Assembly (NCBI GenBank): GCA_963756575.1 | Contig: CAVWOM010000019.1 | Location: forward strand, 496,001-560,000 | Direction of reading: 5' to 3' | From: Palsa-504 sp963756575 | Lineage (GTDB): Bacteria > Actinomycetota > Actinomycetes > Streptosporangiales > Streptosporangiaceae | Length of the DNA: 64,000 bases | Shown: positions 26,394-35,434 of the stretch, piece after piece | Numbering within the stretch: position 1 is the first letter of the stretch | How the letters are laid out: every line of letters begins with the position of its first letter | The notes under the pieces: generated by a model | What the model was told of the DNA's origin: nothing | The model's input: only the letters and a program-made list of their open reading frames with translations | Databases searched by the model: none | Program-made: the position numbers and the translations under genes

Positions 26394-27785
26394 GTGAGCG
26401 AGGGACTGTGGGCGCCGCAGCGGCGCGCCCTGACCACGGGCCTGGTCCTGACGATCACCTTCGTCGCCTCGGAGGCGCTGGCCGTGGTGACCGTGATGCC
26501 GGTCGTCGCCCGGGACCTCGGCGGGCTCAGCCTGTACGGCTGGGTCTTCAGCGGGTTCATGCTGGGCAGCGTGGTGGGCATCGTGGCGGCGGGCCGCGAA
26601 GCCGACCGGCGGGGCCCGGCGGTCCCGTTCGTGGCCGGGGTGGTGCTGTTCGGCTCCGGGCTGGCCATCGCGGGCCTGGCGCCCTCGATGGCGGTGCTGG
26701 TAGCGGGACGGGTCCTGCAGGGGGTGGGGGCCGGGGCCGTGCCCGCGGTGGCCTACGCCACCATCGGCCGGACCCTGCCCGACGCGCTGCGGGCCCGGAT
26801 GATGGCGGTCCTGTCCACGGCCTGGGTCGCGCCCGGGCTGATCGGCCCGGCGATCAGCGCCGAGGTGGCGCGCCTGTTCGGCTGGCGCTGGGTGTTCCTC
26901 GGCCTGCTCCCGATCGTCGCGCTGGCCGGCGGGATCGCCGTGCCCGCGCTGATCCGCATCGGGGCGCCCGCCGCGTCTGCGGCCCGGGAGCACCGGCTCA
27001 CCGACGGCGTGCGCACCGCGGCCGGGGCGACGATGGTCCTGGCCGGCCTCAGCCTCATGACCCGGTCGATCCTGGCCGGGCTGGCGCTGATCGCGGCCGG
27101 CGGCGTGGCCGGCCTGCCCGCGCTGCGGCGGCTGGTGCCGCCCGGGACCCTGGCCGGGCGACCCGGGCTGCCCGCCACGATCGCCAGCCGGGGACTGCTG
27201 ACGTTCACGTTCTTCGGCGCTGACGCCTACGTGACGCTGGCGGTCACGGCGCTGCGCCACCGCACGCCGGTGATAGCCGGGATCGCCGTGACCGGCGCCA
27301 CGATGGCGTGGACGATCGGCGCCTGGGTGCAGGCCCGGCTCAGCGGCAGCTGGGAGGGCCGGCGCCTGGTGCGCACCGGGCTGGCGGTCGTCCTGGCCGG
27401 CATCGCCGGGATGATCGTCTTGGTGCTGGAGCCGTCGGTGCCGGTGGCCGAGGGCATAACGGCCTGGACGGTCGCGGGCCTGGGCATGGGGCTGGCGTAC
27501 GCGCCGCTGTCGCTGATGATGCTGCAGAAGGCGGCGCCGGGTCAGGAGGGGCAGGCGTCGGCGTCGCTGAACCTGGCCGAGGTGCTCGGCACCGCCACCG
27601 GCATCGGCGTGGGCGGCGCGGCCGTGGCCGCCGCCACGGGGGCCAGCCTCCGCTACGGCGTGCTGGCCGCGTTCGCCGTGCCCGCGGCCGTGGGCCTGCT
27701 GACGCTGGTATTCACCCGGCGCCTGCCGGCCGGCATCAGCTCGTCGCCGGCGCCCGGGCCGGTACCCGCCCGGGCGCCGGACTGA
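26394..27785 (+). CDS. MFS transporter (drug/solute efflux type)
   Basis: The 463-residue protein has about 12-14 helices. Motif A-like GREADRRGPAV follows helix 2 and VAGRVLQGVGAGAVPAVAY lies in helices 4-5, features of the DHA families that pump drugs by proton antiport. GTG start with GGAGGGAG upstream. The 3' end overlaps the convergent SGNH gene by 50 nt. The substrate is unknown. Confidence 0.88.
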   Translation: MSEGLWAPQRRALTTGLVLTITFVASEALAVVTVMPVVARDLGGLSLYGWVFSGFMLGSVVGIVAAGREADRRGPAVPFVAGVVLFGSGLAIAGLAPSMAVLVAGRVLQGVGAGAVPAVAYATIGRTLPDALRARMMAVLSTAWVAPGLIGPAISAEVARLFGWRWVFLGLLPIVALAGGIAVPALIRIGAPAASAAREHRLTDGVRTAAGATMVLAGLSLMTRSILAGLALIAAGGVAGLPALRRLVPPGTLAGRPGLPATIASRGLLTFTFFGADAYVTLAVTALRHRTPVIAGIAVTGATMAWTIGAWVQARLSGSWEGRRLVRTGLAVVLAGIAGMIVLVLEPSVPVAEGITAWTVAGLGMGLAYAPLSLMMLQKAAPGQEGQASASLNLAEVLGTATGIGVGGAAVAAATGASLRYGVLAAFAVPAAVGLLTLVFTRRLPAGISSSPAPGPVPARAPD

Positions 27786-28608
27786 CTGGCCTTAGCCGGG
27801 CCGCGCCGGCGAAGACGAACTCGTAACCCTGCTCCTGGCCGGCCGTGTTGGGGTGGTAGGACGAGCTGATCGACAAGATGTTCACCGAGTTCAGCCAGCT
27901 GCTGCCCCCGTCGCAGATCTCATGGCCGGCGAACCGGGGCCGGACATCGGCGAACGTGGCGCTGCCGTGGACGGCGGCGTTGCCGATCACGGCGTCGAGC
28001 TGGTCGGCGGCGCCGTTAAGGGCGGTCCGGTCCGTGGTGCTCAGCCCGATGCAGATGCCCGACTTGGACAGGTCGTAGAGCTCCGGGTAGCCGAGCAGCA
28101 CGATCCTCGCGCTGGGCGCGCGGGCCCTGATGTCCTGCAGGGTGGTCTCGAGGCTGCCCAGCAGCGGGCCGTTGATGATGGCCTCCGCCTTGTCGACGGC
28201 GCTCACGCACGAGCTCGTCGAATGGAGCACGCAGGTTTCCATGGTGCTGGAAAAGCCCGCGTCGTTGCCGCCGATGGTGAGGCTGACCAGCGTGGTGCTC
28301 GCGCTCAGGGCCGATAGCTGGCTGCTGATCACGTCGGCGGTGGTCGCGCCGGAGCAGGCCACCGAGACGAACGAGGCGGGAGCGTGAGCGGCGGCCCACT
28401 GCTCCGGGTAGGCGTTGTTGCTGCGGTCGCAGCTGCCGCTGGAGGAGATGTAGCTTCCGGCGCCGAGCCCGGAGCTGTAGGAATCGCCGAGCGCGACGTA
28501 GTTCACCGTCGCCGCGGCCCCGGCGGCCGGCATCGCGGCCACGGCCGTGACCAGGCCGCTGAGGGAAGTAACAACTGCCGCGCTGAAAATGACACGGGAA
28601 ATCCGCAC
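27736..28608 (-). CDS. Secreted SGNH/GDSL lipase-esterase
   Basis: The 290-residue protein has a Sec signal peptide (about 1-32, ending AGAAA). The SGNH blocks are GDSYSSG with nucleophile S43, GGND with N115, and YHPN with H252; Cys pairs fit the disulfides of Streptomyces extracellular lipases. It probably hydrolyses lipid or ester substrates outside the cell. The last 20 or so residues (Pro/Ala/Arg) overlap the convergent MFS gene and look like a readthrough extension rather than part of the fold. Confidence 0.9.
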   Translation of the reverse strand: MRISRVIFSAAVVTSLSGLVTAVAAMPAAGAAATVNYVALGDSYSSGLGAGSYISSSGSCDRSNNAYPEQWAAAHAPASFVSVACSGATTADVISSQLSALSASTTLVSLTIGGNDAGFSSTMETCVLHSTSSCVSAVDKAEAIINGPLLGSLETTLQDIRARAPSARIVLLGYPELYDLSKSGICIGLSTTDRTALNGAADQLDAVIGNAAVHGSATFADVRPRFAGHEICDGGSSWLNSVNILSISSSYHPNTAGQEQGYEFVFAGAARLRPVSPAPGRVPARAPATS

Positions 28609-28886
28609 GAGTCACCCCAAGGGACCGGGAGGGAATTGAAAAGCGCGCGCACTATCCTTGTACCACGGGCCCGGAGGGAGATCAATATACCGGCTTAACG
28701 CTGGTTAAACCCTCGTTGACCTGCAGTCACCGTCGGCGAATAAGCTCCGGAAATGGGCCGCCGTGACGGTGACCGCAATCCGTGACATTTACGCCAGGCC
28801 GCCGGAGCCGGCCGCCGGGCCGGGCCACGGCGCGGCCGGCGGGGAAGCCGGCGGAACATCGGGCCGCCCGCCGTTGTTCTGGGAGC

Positions 28887-29315
28887 ATGATCGACGGGCG
28901 GTTTGCGGAACTGATTGCCGGGCAGCGGCAGGGAGTACTGGTCACCCTCAGGCAAGACGGGTGGCCGCAGCTCTCCAACGTGAACTATGCCTGGTATCCG
29001 GAGGAGCAGACCATCAGGATCTCCACCACCGACGACCGCGCCAAGACCGCCAACATGCGCCGTGACCCGCGGGTCAGCTTCCACGTCACCACCGGCGACT
29101 TCTGGTCCTACGTCGTGGCCGACGGGCGCGCCGAGCTGTCGGAGGTGGCCCGCGACCCGCACGACGCGGCCGTGGAGGAACTCGTCGGGCTGTACCGCGC
29201 GGTGCAGGGCGACCATCCCGACTGGGACGACTACCGGGCGGCCATGGTCCGCGACCGGCGCCTGGTCGTCCGGCTGCGGGCCGAGCGAGCCTACGGAATG
29301 GTTCACCGCGGCTAA
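28887..29315 (+). CDS. PPOX-class F420-dependent oxidoreductase-like protein
   Basis: The 142-residue split-barrel protein opens MIDGRFAELIAGQRQGVLVTLRQDG and has QLSNVNYAW, KTANMRRDPRVSFHV and WSYVVADGRAELS. It matches the pyridoxamine-oxidase-like family in which many actinobacterial members use F420. No partner gene is adjacent. The 270-nt stretch upstream (28609-28886) holds the SGNH promoter region and no other gene. Confidence 0.85.
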   Translation: MIDGRFAELIAGQRQGVLVTLRQDGWPQLSNVNYAWYPEEQTIRISTTDDRAKTANMRRDPRVSFHVTTGDFWSYVVADGRAELSEVARDPHDAAVEELVGLYRAVQGDHPDWDDYRAAMVRDRRLVVRLRAERAYGMVHRG

Positions 29316-29409
29316 CGAAATGCAAGAGGCGGTTGCGCCGGGCAAAAGCTGGCATCCGCCTCGTTGACCGGAGGCGCAATGAGTACCAAGAGGTCCATGT
29401 TGTCCCGCG

Positions 29410-29415
29410 TAAGCT
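29410..29415 (+). promoter_or_regulatory. -10 box (TAAGCT) of leaderless moaA
   Basis: It lies 6 nt before the ATG, which has no ribosome-binding site. Confidence 0.45.
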
Positions 29416-29421
29416 GGGACG

Positions 29422-30411
29422 ATGCTGCCTGACTCCTTCGGGCGAATCGCGACCGACCTGCGCGTGTCGCTCACCGACCGGTGCAATCTCCGGTGTGCCT
29501 ACTGCATGCCGCCGGAGGGGCTCGACTGGATGCCGTCGTCCGAGCAGCTCACCGACGACGAGGTGGTCAGGCTCATCCGGATCGGGGTCGAGCTGCTCGG
29601 CATCACCGAGGTCAGGTTCACCGGCGGCGAGCCGCTGCTGCGGCGCGGCCTGGCCGGCATCGTCGCCCGCGCCGCCCGGCTGCGCCCCCGTCCGGAGATC
29701 TCGCTGACCACCAACGGCATCGGGCTCACCCGTACCGCCGGGACGCTGCGCGCGGCCGGGCTCGACCGCGTCAACGTGTCGCTGGACACGCTGCGGCCCG
29801 AGACGTTCCGCAAGCTCGCCCGCCGCGACCGGCTGCCCGACGTGCTCGACGGGCTGGCCGCGGCGGCCGCGGCCGGGCTCAGCCCGGTCAAGGTCAACGC
29901 CGTGCTGATGCGGGGCCTCAACGACGACGAGGCCGCGCCGCTGCTCCGGTACTGCCTGGACCGCGGCTACGAGCTGCGCTTCATCGAGCAGATGCCGCTG
30001 GACGCCCAGCACGGCTGGAACCGGGCCGAGATGATGACCGCGCAGGAGATCCTCGCCGCCCTCGGCCGCGAGTTCAGCCTCACCCCCGGTGATCCGGGGC
30101 AGCGCGGATCCGCGCCGGCCGAGTCATTCGCGGTCGACGGCGGCCCCGCCCGGGTCGGCGTCATCGCCTCGGTCACCCGGCCGTTCTGCGGCACCTGCGA
30201 CCGGGTCCGGCTCACCGCCGACGGGCAGGTGCGGAACTGCCTGTTCGCCCGGGCCGAAAGCGACCTGCGCGGCCCGCTGCGGGCCGGGGCCAGCGACGCC
30301 GAGCTGGCCGGGGCGTGGCGGCGCGCCGTCGCGGCGAAGCTGCCCGGGCACGGCATCAACGACCCGTCGTTCCTGCAGCCCGACCGCCCGATGTCCGCGA
30401 TCGGCGGCTAA
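29422..30411 (+). CDS. moaA: GTP 3',8-cyclase (molybdenum cofactor biosynthesis)
   Basis: This radical SAM enzyme makes 3',8-cH2GTP from GTP, the first step to molybdopterin. The 329-residue length is standard. The first iron-sulfur cluster is C21-x3-C25-x2-C28 (DRCNLRCAYC); GGEPLL binds SAM; the second cluster lies in RPFCGTCDRVRLTADGQVRNCL; and the end SAIGG carries the conserved GG. It is the only cofactor gene seen here, while a molybdenum hydroxylase remnant lies 6 kb away. Confidence 0.96.
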   Translation: MLPDSFGRIATDLRVSLTDRCNLRCAYCMPPEGLDWMPSSEQLTDDEVVRLIRIGVELLGITEVRFTGGEPLLRRGLAGIVARAARLRPRPEISLTTNGIGLTRTAGTLRAAGLDRVNVSLDTLRPETFRKLARRDRLPDVLDGLAAAAAAGLSPVKVNAVLMRGLNDDEAAPLLRYCLDRGYELRFIEQMPLDAQHGWNRAEMMTAQEILAALGREFSLTPGDPGQRGSAPAESFAVDGGPARVGVIASVTRPFCGTCDRVRLTADGQVRNCLFARAESDLRGPLRAGASDAELAGAWRRAVAAKLPGHGINDPSFLQPDRPMSAIGG

Positions 30412-30424
30412 GGCCAGCTTCAGC

Positions 30425-31636
30425 ATGGATCGTGAGCTGGGCGAATCTGGCTGGCTGGCGCTGGCCGACGACGAACTGCGCGCCATCCTGGGACGGCGTG
30501 ACCCGGGCGGCCTGGGCCGGGAGCCGGTCGTGACCTGGCGCAGCCGGCGGCCGATGTCCGCCGCCGCGCTGGTCCGGCACGGCGACGCGGCCCTCTTCGT
30601 CAAGCGCCACCACCTCGGTGTCCGCACCCCGGGCCAGCTCGCCCCCGAACACGCCTTCGCCGGCCACCTGCGGGAGCGGGGCCTGCCGGTCCCGGCCGTG
30701 CTGACGCTGGCCGGCGGCGAGCCGGCGCTGGTCCGTGGCGGCTACTGCTACGAGGTCCACCAGGTCGCGGACGGGCTCGACCTGTACCGCGAGGCGCCCC
30801 GGTGGTCGCCGTACACCAGCCTCGGGCACGCCTACGCGGCGGGCGCGGCCCTGGCCCGGCTGCACCTGGCCGCGGCGGATTTCCCCCGGCCGGCCCGGCC
30901 GCCCGCGGTGCTGGTGAACTCCTGCCAGGTCATCACCGCGGCCGAGCCGCTCCAGGCGGCGTCCGCGCTCGCCGCCCGGCGGCCCGCGCTGGCCGCGTAC
31001 CTGGCCGGCCGGCACTGGGCGGACCACTTCGGCGCCATCGTGGCGCCGCTGATCGCGGACGCCGCGCCGCTGCTGGCCGCGCTGCCGGAGCAGTGGGGGC
31101 ACGGCGACTGGCACCCGTCCAACCTCACCTGGACCTCCGCCGCGCCGGACGCCCAGGTGGCCGGGATCTTCGATTTCGGGCTGGCCAACCGCACGTCGGC
31201 CGTGCACGACCTGGCCCTGGCCCTCGAGCGCGCCGTGGTGAGCTGGCCCGTCCTGCACCAGGGCGGCACGGCCGCCGCCGATCCCGCCGCCGCGGCGTTC
31301 CTGCTGGACGGGTACCAGACCGTCCGGCCGCTGACCGGCGCGGAAGCCGCCGCACTGCCCGTGGTCCTGCCCGTCGCGCACGTCGAGTACGCCCTCTCCG
31401 AGCTGGACTACTTCACCAGCGTGGCGGTCTCGGCCGCCGCGGCCGACCTGGCCTACGAGTACCTGATCGGGCACGCCTGGTGGTTCGGCCAGCCGCCGGG
31501 CGCGGCCCTGCTCGGCTTCCTGGCCGGGCACCTGCGCCGGTCGGTCATGCCGTTAGCCGGTATCTTCACCCAGCAGGGACAGGCGGCACGGCAGGAGGCG
31601 GCATGGGAACGCTGGCGGGCAAGGGCGCCCTGGTGA
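30425..31636 (+). CDS. APH/choline kinase-like phosphotransferase
   Basis: The 403-residue kinase fold has AALFVKRHH (nucleotide-binding lysine region), the catalytic loop WGHGDWHPSNLTW and the metal site GIFDFGLAN. It lies in the aminoglycoside phosphotransferase / homoserine kinase-like superfamily, whose substrates range from antibiotics to metabolites. The substrate is not predictable here. Its 3' end overlaps the SDR gene by 34 nt. Confidence 0.82.
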   Translation: MDRELGESGWLALADDELRAILGRRDPGGLGREPVVTWRSRRPMSAAALVRHGDAALFVKRHHLGVRTPGQLAPEHAFAGHLRERGLPVPAVLTLAGGEPALVRGGYCYEVHQVADGLDLYREAPRWSPYTSLGHAYAAGAALARLHLAAADFPRPARPPAVLVNSCQVITAAEPLQAASALAARRPALAAYLAGRHWADHFGAIVAPLIADAAPLLAALPEQWGHGDWHPSNLTWTSAAPDAQVAGIFDFGLANRTSAVHDLALALERAVVSWPVLHQGGTAAADPAAAAFLLDGYQTVRPLTGAEAAALPVVLPVAHVEYALSELDYFTSVAVSAAAADLAYEYLIGHAWWFGQPPGAALLGFLAGHLRRSVMPLAGIFTQQGQAARQEAAWERWRARAPW

Positions 31637-32346
31637 CGGGCGGGTCACGGGGGATAGGCCGGGCGATCGTGCGGCGGCTGGCCGCCGACGGGGCCGCGGT
31701 GGTATTCAGCTACCTGCAGGACGAGGCCGCGGCCCGGGCGGTGGCCGGCGAGGTCACCGGGGCGGGCGGCCGTGCCCTCGGGGTCCGGGCCGACCAGGGC
31801 AGCCTCGATGACCTGCGGCGGCTGACGGGGGAAGCCGAAGACTACCTGGACGGCCTCGACATCGTGGTCATCAACGCGGCCGGCGGCCTGCCGGGCCTGA
31901 TCGACACGGTGACCGAGGACGCCTACGACCAGTTCATGGCGGTGCACGCCAAGGGGCCGTTCTTCCTGATCCAGCACGCGGGCCGCGTCCTGCGCGACGG
32001 CGGGCGCATCATCGCGATCTCCACCCTGAACACCCGGCTGCACCCGCCCGGCGGCGCGCTCTACACCGGCGCCAAAGGCGCGCTGGAGAACTTCACCACG
32101 GTGGCGGCGCTGGAGTTCGGCCGCCGCGGCATCACCGCGAACGTCGTCTCGCCCGGCGCCACCGACACCGAGCTGCTGCGGGCCGCGAACCCGGGCGCCA
32201 CGTTCGACGACGAGGTATCCAGGACGGCGCTGCGGCGGCTCGGCCAGCCCGACGACATCGCCGCCGTGGTGGCGTTCCTGGCCGGCCCGGACTCCGGCTG
32301 GATCAGCGGCCAGAACCTGGCCGCCGACGGCGGCCTGCTGCCCTGA
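31603..32346 (+). CDS. Short-chain dehydrogenase/reductase
   Basis: The 247-residue classical SDR has TGGSRGIG (NAD(P) loop), INAAGG, catalytic Ser in ISTLNT, YTGAK (Tyr and Lys), SPGATDTEL, and ends with ISGQNLAADGG. ATG with GGAGG upstream, inside the end of the kinase gene, so the two are co-translated. Substrate unknown; a 3-oxoacyl or sugar-type reductase is likely. Confidence 0.92.
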   Translation: MGTLAGKGALVTGGSRGIGRAIVRRLAADGAAVVFSYLQDEAAARAVAGEVTGAGGRALGVRADQGSLDDLRRLTGEAEDYLDGLDIVVINAAGGLPGLIDTVTEDAYDQFMAVHAKGPFFLIQHAGRVLRDGGRIIAISTLNTRLHPPGGALYTGAKGALENFTTVAALEFGRRGITANVVSPGATDTELLRAANPGATFDDEVSRTALRRLGQPDDIAAVVAFLAGPDSGWISGQNLAADGGLLP

Positions 32347-32349
32347 CCC

Positions 32350-32355
32350 TAGGGT
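32350..32355 (+). promoter_or_regulatory. -10 box (TAGGGT), leaderless
   Basis: It lies 6 nt before the ATG at 32362. Confidence 0.45.
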
Positions 32356-32361
32356 GGATCC

Positions 32362-32718
32362 ATGAGCACCATGGAGCAGTGGACGGAAGCGGTATGCGCG
32401 GATCTCGGGCTCGACCCCGGGGCCGTCGCCGACCTGAGGGCCGTGCTCGACCTGACCCGTGACGTCGCGCACGGCGTGGCCCGGCCCGCCGCGCCGCTGA
32501 CCGCCTACCTGGTCGGGGTGGCGGTCGGCCGCGGCCTGGCCCTGCCGGACGCGACCGCGCGGGTCGCCGCCCTCGCGGCGGGCTGGGGCGGGACCGAGCC
32601 CGCGGACTCCGCGGTTACCGGACTCTTACGGTGGCCGGCATCGCCCGGCGCCGGCGTCGCGGCCTCCTCTAAGACAGTGTCACGGAGCGGGCGCAGGCGA
32701 GCGAAAGGCGGTCCATGA
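32362..32718 (+). CDS. DUF6457-like small protein
   Basis: The 118-residue protein opens MSTMEQWTEAVCADLGLDPG and has LDLTRDVAHGVARPAAPLTAYLVGVAVG, the pattern of DUF6457 proteins that in other actinobacteria occur alone or fused to molybdopterin-guanylyltransferase. The last 30 residues are basic and non-conserved. It overlaps the Rieske gene start (ATGA). Function unknown; proximity of moaA agrees with a molybdenum link. Confidence 0.7.
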   Translation: MSTMEQWTEAVCADLGLDPGAVADLRAVLDLTRDVAHGVARPAAPLTAYLVGVAVGRGLALPDATARVAALAAGWGGTEPADSAVTGLLRWPASPGAGVAASSKTVSRSGRRRAKGGP

Positions 32719-33362
32719 CTCCCGAAGACACGCGGGGCGGCGAATCGGGGAACGGCGCGGTGGCCGGCCCGGGCGGGGACGTCCAGCCGGAGCCCCGCCC
32801 GACCAGACGCGGCGTGCTGCTGGGGGCAGGCCTGGCCGGGCTGGGCGGCGCGCTGGCCGGCTGCAGCACCACGGCCGTGCCGTACGGCGCCAACGAGGCC
32901 GGCGCCGTGCCGGGCGGCCAGGCACCGGGCGCCATGGCGACCTCGGGCGCGATGTCCAGCCCGGGCACGACGGCGGGCCCGGGCGGCGGCATGCAGGCCA
33001 GCCCGGCGCCCTCGCGCAGCGCGCAGGCCGGCAGCGGCCAGGGCAGCGCGGCCGAGAAGGGCGCCAAGGTCGCCGGCACCGTGCTCGGCGCCGCCAGCGA
33101 CATCCCCGTCGGCGGCGGCAAGATCTACGCGACGGCCAAGGTCGTCGTCACCCAGCCCGCCCGCGGCCAGTACAAGGCGTTCAGCGCGGTCTGCACGCAC
33201 GTGGGCTGCATCATGAGCGAGGTCGCCAGCGGCACCATCGACTGCCCCTGCCACGGCGGCCAGTTCAAGATCACCAACGGCGCCGTGGTCTCCGGCCCGC
33301 CGCCCAGCCCGCTGCCGGCCCGGCCGGTCAAGATCGTGAACGGTCAGGTCGTCCTGCTCTGA
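32715..33362 (+). CDS. Tat-exported lipoprotein with Rieske [2Fe-2S] domain
   Basis: In this 215-residue protein twin arginines R31-R32 precede a hydrophobic stretch ending in lipobox LAGC (C50), indicating Tat export and lipid anchoring. A Gly/Ala/Ser/Pro linker (about 55-115) leads to a Rieske fold with C160-x-H162 and C177-x2-H180 as cluster ligands and C165/C179 as the disulfide pair. It is not next to cytochrome bc genes, so it is probably an independent extracytoplasmic electron carrier. Confidence 0.9.
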   Translation: MTPEDTRGGESGNGAVAGPGGDVQPEPRPTRRGVLLGAGLAGLGGALAGCSTTAVPYGANEAGAVPGGQAPGAMATSGAMSSPGTTAGPGGGMQASPAPSRSAQAGSGQGSAAEKGAKVAGTVLGAASDIPVGGGKIYATAKVVVTQPARGQYKAFSAVCTHVGCIMSEVASGTIDCPCHGGQFKITNGAVVSGPPPSPLPARPVKIVNGQVVLL

Positions 33363-33393
33363 CGCATCCGCCCGGCGCGGGCCGCCGGGTGCC

Positions 33394-33399
33394 TAGGAT
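33394..33399 (+). promoter_or_regulatory. -10 box (TAGGAT), leaderless
   Basis: It lies 6 nt before the GTG at 33406. Confidence 0.5.
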
Positions 33400-33405
33400 G
33401 GCCGG

Positions 33406-34314
33406 GTGGGCTCCTTGATGCTGCTGGACACCGCCTCGCTGTACTACCGCGCGTTCTACGGCGTGCCGGACACGGTCCGCGCGCCGGACGGGACCCCGGT
33501 CAACGCGATCCGCGGGCTGCTCGACATGACCGGCCGCCTGGTCCGGGCCAGGCATCCGGCCCGCCTGGTGGCCTGCTGGGACGCGGACTGGCGGCCGGCC
33601 TTCCGGGTCGCGGCGGTTCCCTCGTACAAGGCGCACCGGCTGGCCGAGGACGGCGCCTCGGAGGACACCCCGCCCGGGCTGGTCCCGCAGGTGCCGGTGA
33701 TCGAGGAGGTACTGCGGGCCGCGGGTGTGGCGGTCGCGGGGCAGCCCGGCTTCGAGGCGGACGACGTGATGGCCACGCTCTCGGCCCGGGCCGACGGTCC
33801 GGTGGACGTGGTCACCGGCGACCGGGACCTGTTCCAGCTCGTCGACGACGCGCGCGGGGTGCGGGTCATCTACACCGTGCGCGGCCTGCAGAACATGGAT
33901 GTCATCGACGAGGCGGCGGTGGCCGCGAAGTACGGCATCCCCGGCCGGGCCTACGCCGACTTCGCGGCGCTGCGCGGCGACCCGAGCGACGGGCTGCCCG
34001 GCGTGCCGGGGGTGGGGGAGAAGACCGCGGCCGCGCTGATCGGCACGTTCGGCAGCATCGAGGGCATCGTCACCGCGCTGGACGCGGGCCACGGCGGGTT
34101 CCCGCGCGGCAGCCGGGACAAGCTCGCCAAGGCCCGGGACTACCTGGACATCGCCCTGTCGGTGGTCAAGGTCGTCGACGACGCCCCGCTGCCCGAGGTA
34201 GACGGGACGCTGCCCGCGGTCCCGGCCGACCCGGACCGGCTGGCCGAGCTCGGCCAGCGGTGGGGACTGGGATCATCGCTCACCCGTTTCGCCAGCGCGG
34301 TGTCGCCGTCCTAG
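33406..34314 (+). CDS. 5'-3' exonuclease / flap nuclease domain protein
   Basis: This 302-residue stand-alone relative of the Pol I 5'-nuclease has metal-binding acidic residues in MLLDTASLYYRAFYG, PGFEADDVMATL, VVTGDRDLFQLVDD and the helix-hairpin-helix GVPGVGEKTAAALI. It should remove RNA primers or flaps. GTG start, leaderless by the -10 position. Confidence 0.93.
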   Translation: MGSLMLLDTASLYYRAFYGVPDTVRAPDGTPVNAIRGLLDMTGRLVRARHPARLVACWDADWRPAFRVAAVPSYKAHRLAEDGASEDTPPGLVPQVPVIEEVLRAAGVAVAGQPGFEADDVMATLSARADGPVDVVTGDRDLFQLVDDARGVRVIYTVRGLQNMDVIDEAAVAAKYGIPGRAYADFAALRGDPSDGLPGVPGVGEKTAAALIGTFGSIEGIVTALDAGHGGFPRGSRDKLAKARDYLDIALSVVKVVDDAPLPEVDGTLPAVPADPDRLAELGQRWGLGSSLTRFASAVSPS

Positions 34315-34317
34315 CAT
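34312..34317 (+). promoter_or_regulatory. -10 box (TAGCAT), leaderless
   Basis: It overlaps the end of the exonuclease gene and lies 7 nt before the GTG at 34325. Confidence 0.4.
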
Positions 34318-34324
34318 CTATACC

Positions 34325-35434
34325 GTGACGACGGACGAACTGTACCCCGCGGACCGGCTCGAGAAGGTGCGGGAGGCGGCCGGAGCGGCCGGTCTCGACG
34401 CCGTGCTGCTGACGCCCGGCCCTGACCTGAGGTATGTCATCGGCTACGACGCCAAGCAGCTGGAGCGGCTGACCTGCCTGGCGGTGCCGGCCCAGGGAGA
34501 GCCGGTGCTGTTCGTGCCGCGGCTGGAACTGGCCGCGGCGCAGGCTTCCCCGGCGGGCTCGCTCAGCCTGGAGATGGTCCCGTGGGAGGAGACCGACGAC
34601 CCGTTCGGCCTGGTCGCCGGCCTGCTCGGGCCCGTCTCGGCGGTCGGCCTGTCGGACCGGATGTGGGCGCTTTCCGTGCTGAAGTTCCGGGACGCGCTGC
34701 CCGGCGCCCGGCTGGCGCTGGCCGGCGGCGCGCTGCGGACCCTGCGGATCAGGAAGAGCCCGGCTGAGGTCGCCGCCCTGCGGGAGGCCGGCGCCGCCAT
34801 CGACCGGGTGCACGCGCGGGTCGCGGGCTGGCTGCGGCCCGGCCTGACCGAGCGGGCCGTCGGCTCGGTCATCGCCGAGGCGATCCTGGCCGAGGGGCAC
34901 GCCACCGTGGACTTCGTGATCGTCGGCTCCGGGCCGAACGCGGCCAGCCCGCACCACGAGGTCTCCGACCGCGTGATGGCCGCCGGCGATGTCGTGGTGG
35001 TCGACATCGGCGGCACGATGCCGTCCGGGTACTGCTCGGACAGCACCAGGACCTACGCCCTGGGCGAGCCGCCCGCCGCGTTCACCGCGTACTACACGGT
35101 CCTGTACGACGCCCAGGAGGCGGCCTGCGCCGCGGCGCGGCCCGGGGTGACCGCGGAGTCGGTCGACGCGGCCGCCCGGGAGCCCATCACCGAGGCGGGG
35201 TACGGCGCCGCCTTCATCCACCGCACCGGGCACGGCATCGGGCTCGAGGCGCACGAGGATCCCTACATCGTGGCCGGCAACCGCGAGCCGCTCGAGCCGG
35301 GCATGGCGTTCTCGGTGGAGCCCGGCATCTACCCGGGCCCGCACGGGGCGCGCATCGAGGACATCGTGGTCTGCACCGAGGACGGCTCCGAGCGGCTGAA
35401 CCACACGCCGCGCGAGCTCGTGATCGTCGGCTAG
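34325..35434 (+). CDS. M24-family Xaa-Pro aminopeptidase
   Basis: The 369-residue protein has an N-terminal creatinase-like domain (1-130) and a pita-bread peptidase domain with metal ligands in VVVVDIGGTMPSGYCSDSTRT (two Asp), HRTGHGIGLEAHE (His), VEPGIY (Glu) and ARIEDIV (Glu). It removes N-terminal residues before proline. Its stop shares CTAG with the convergent PAC2 gene. Confidence 0.93.
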   Translation: MTTDELYPADRLEKVREAAGAAGLDAVLLTPGPDLRYVIGYDAKQLERLTCLAVPAQGEPVLFVPRLELAAAQASPAGSLSLEMVPWEETDDPFGLVAGLLGPVSAVGLSDRMWALSVLKFRDALPGARLALAGGALRTLRIRKSPAEVAALREAGAAIDRVHARVAGWLRPGLTERAVGSVIAEAILAEGHATVDFVIVGSGPNAASPHHEVSDRVMAAGDVVVVDIGGTMPSGYCSDSTRTYALGEPPAAFTAYYTVLYDAQEAACAAARPGVTAESVDAAAREPITEAGYGAAFIHRTGHGIGLEAHEDPYIVAGNREPLEPGMAFSVEPGIYPGPHGARIEDIVVCTEDGSERLNHTPRELVIVG

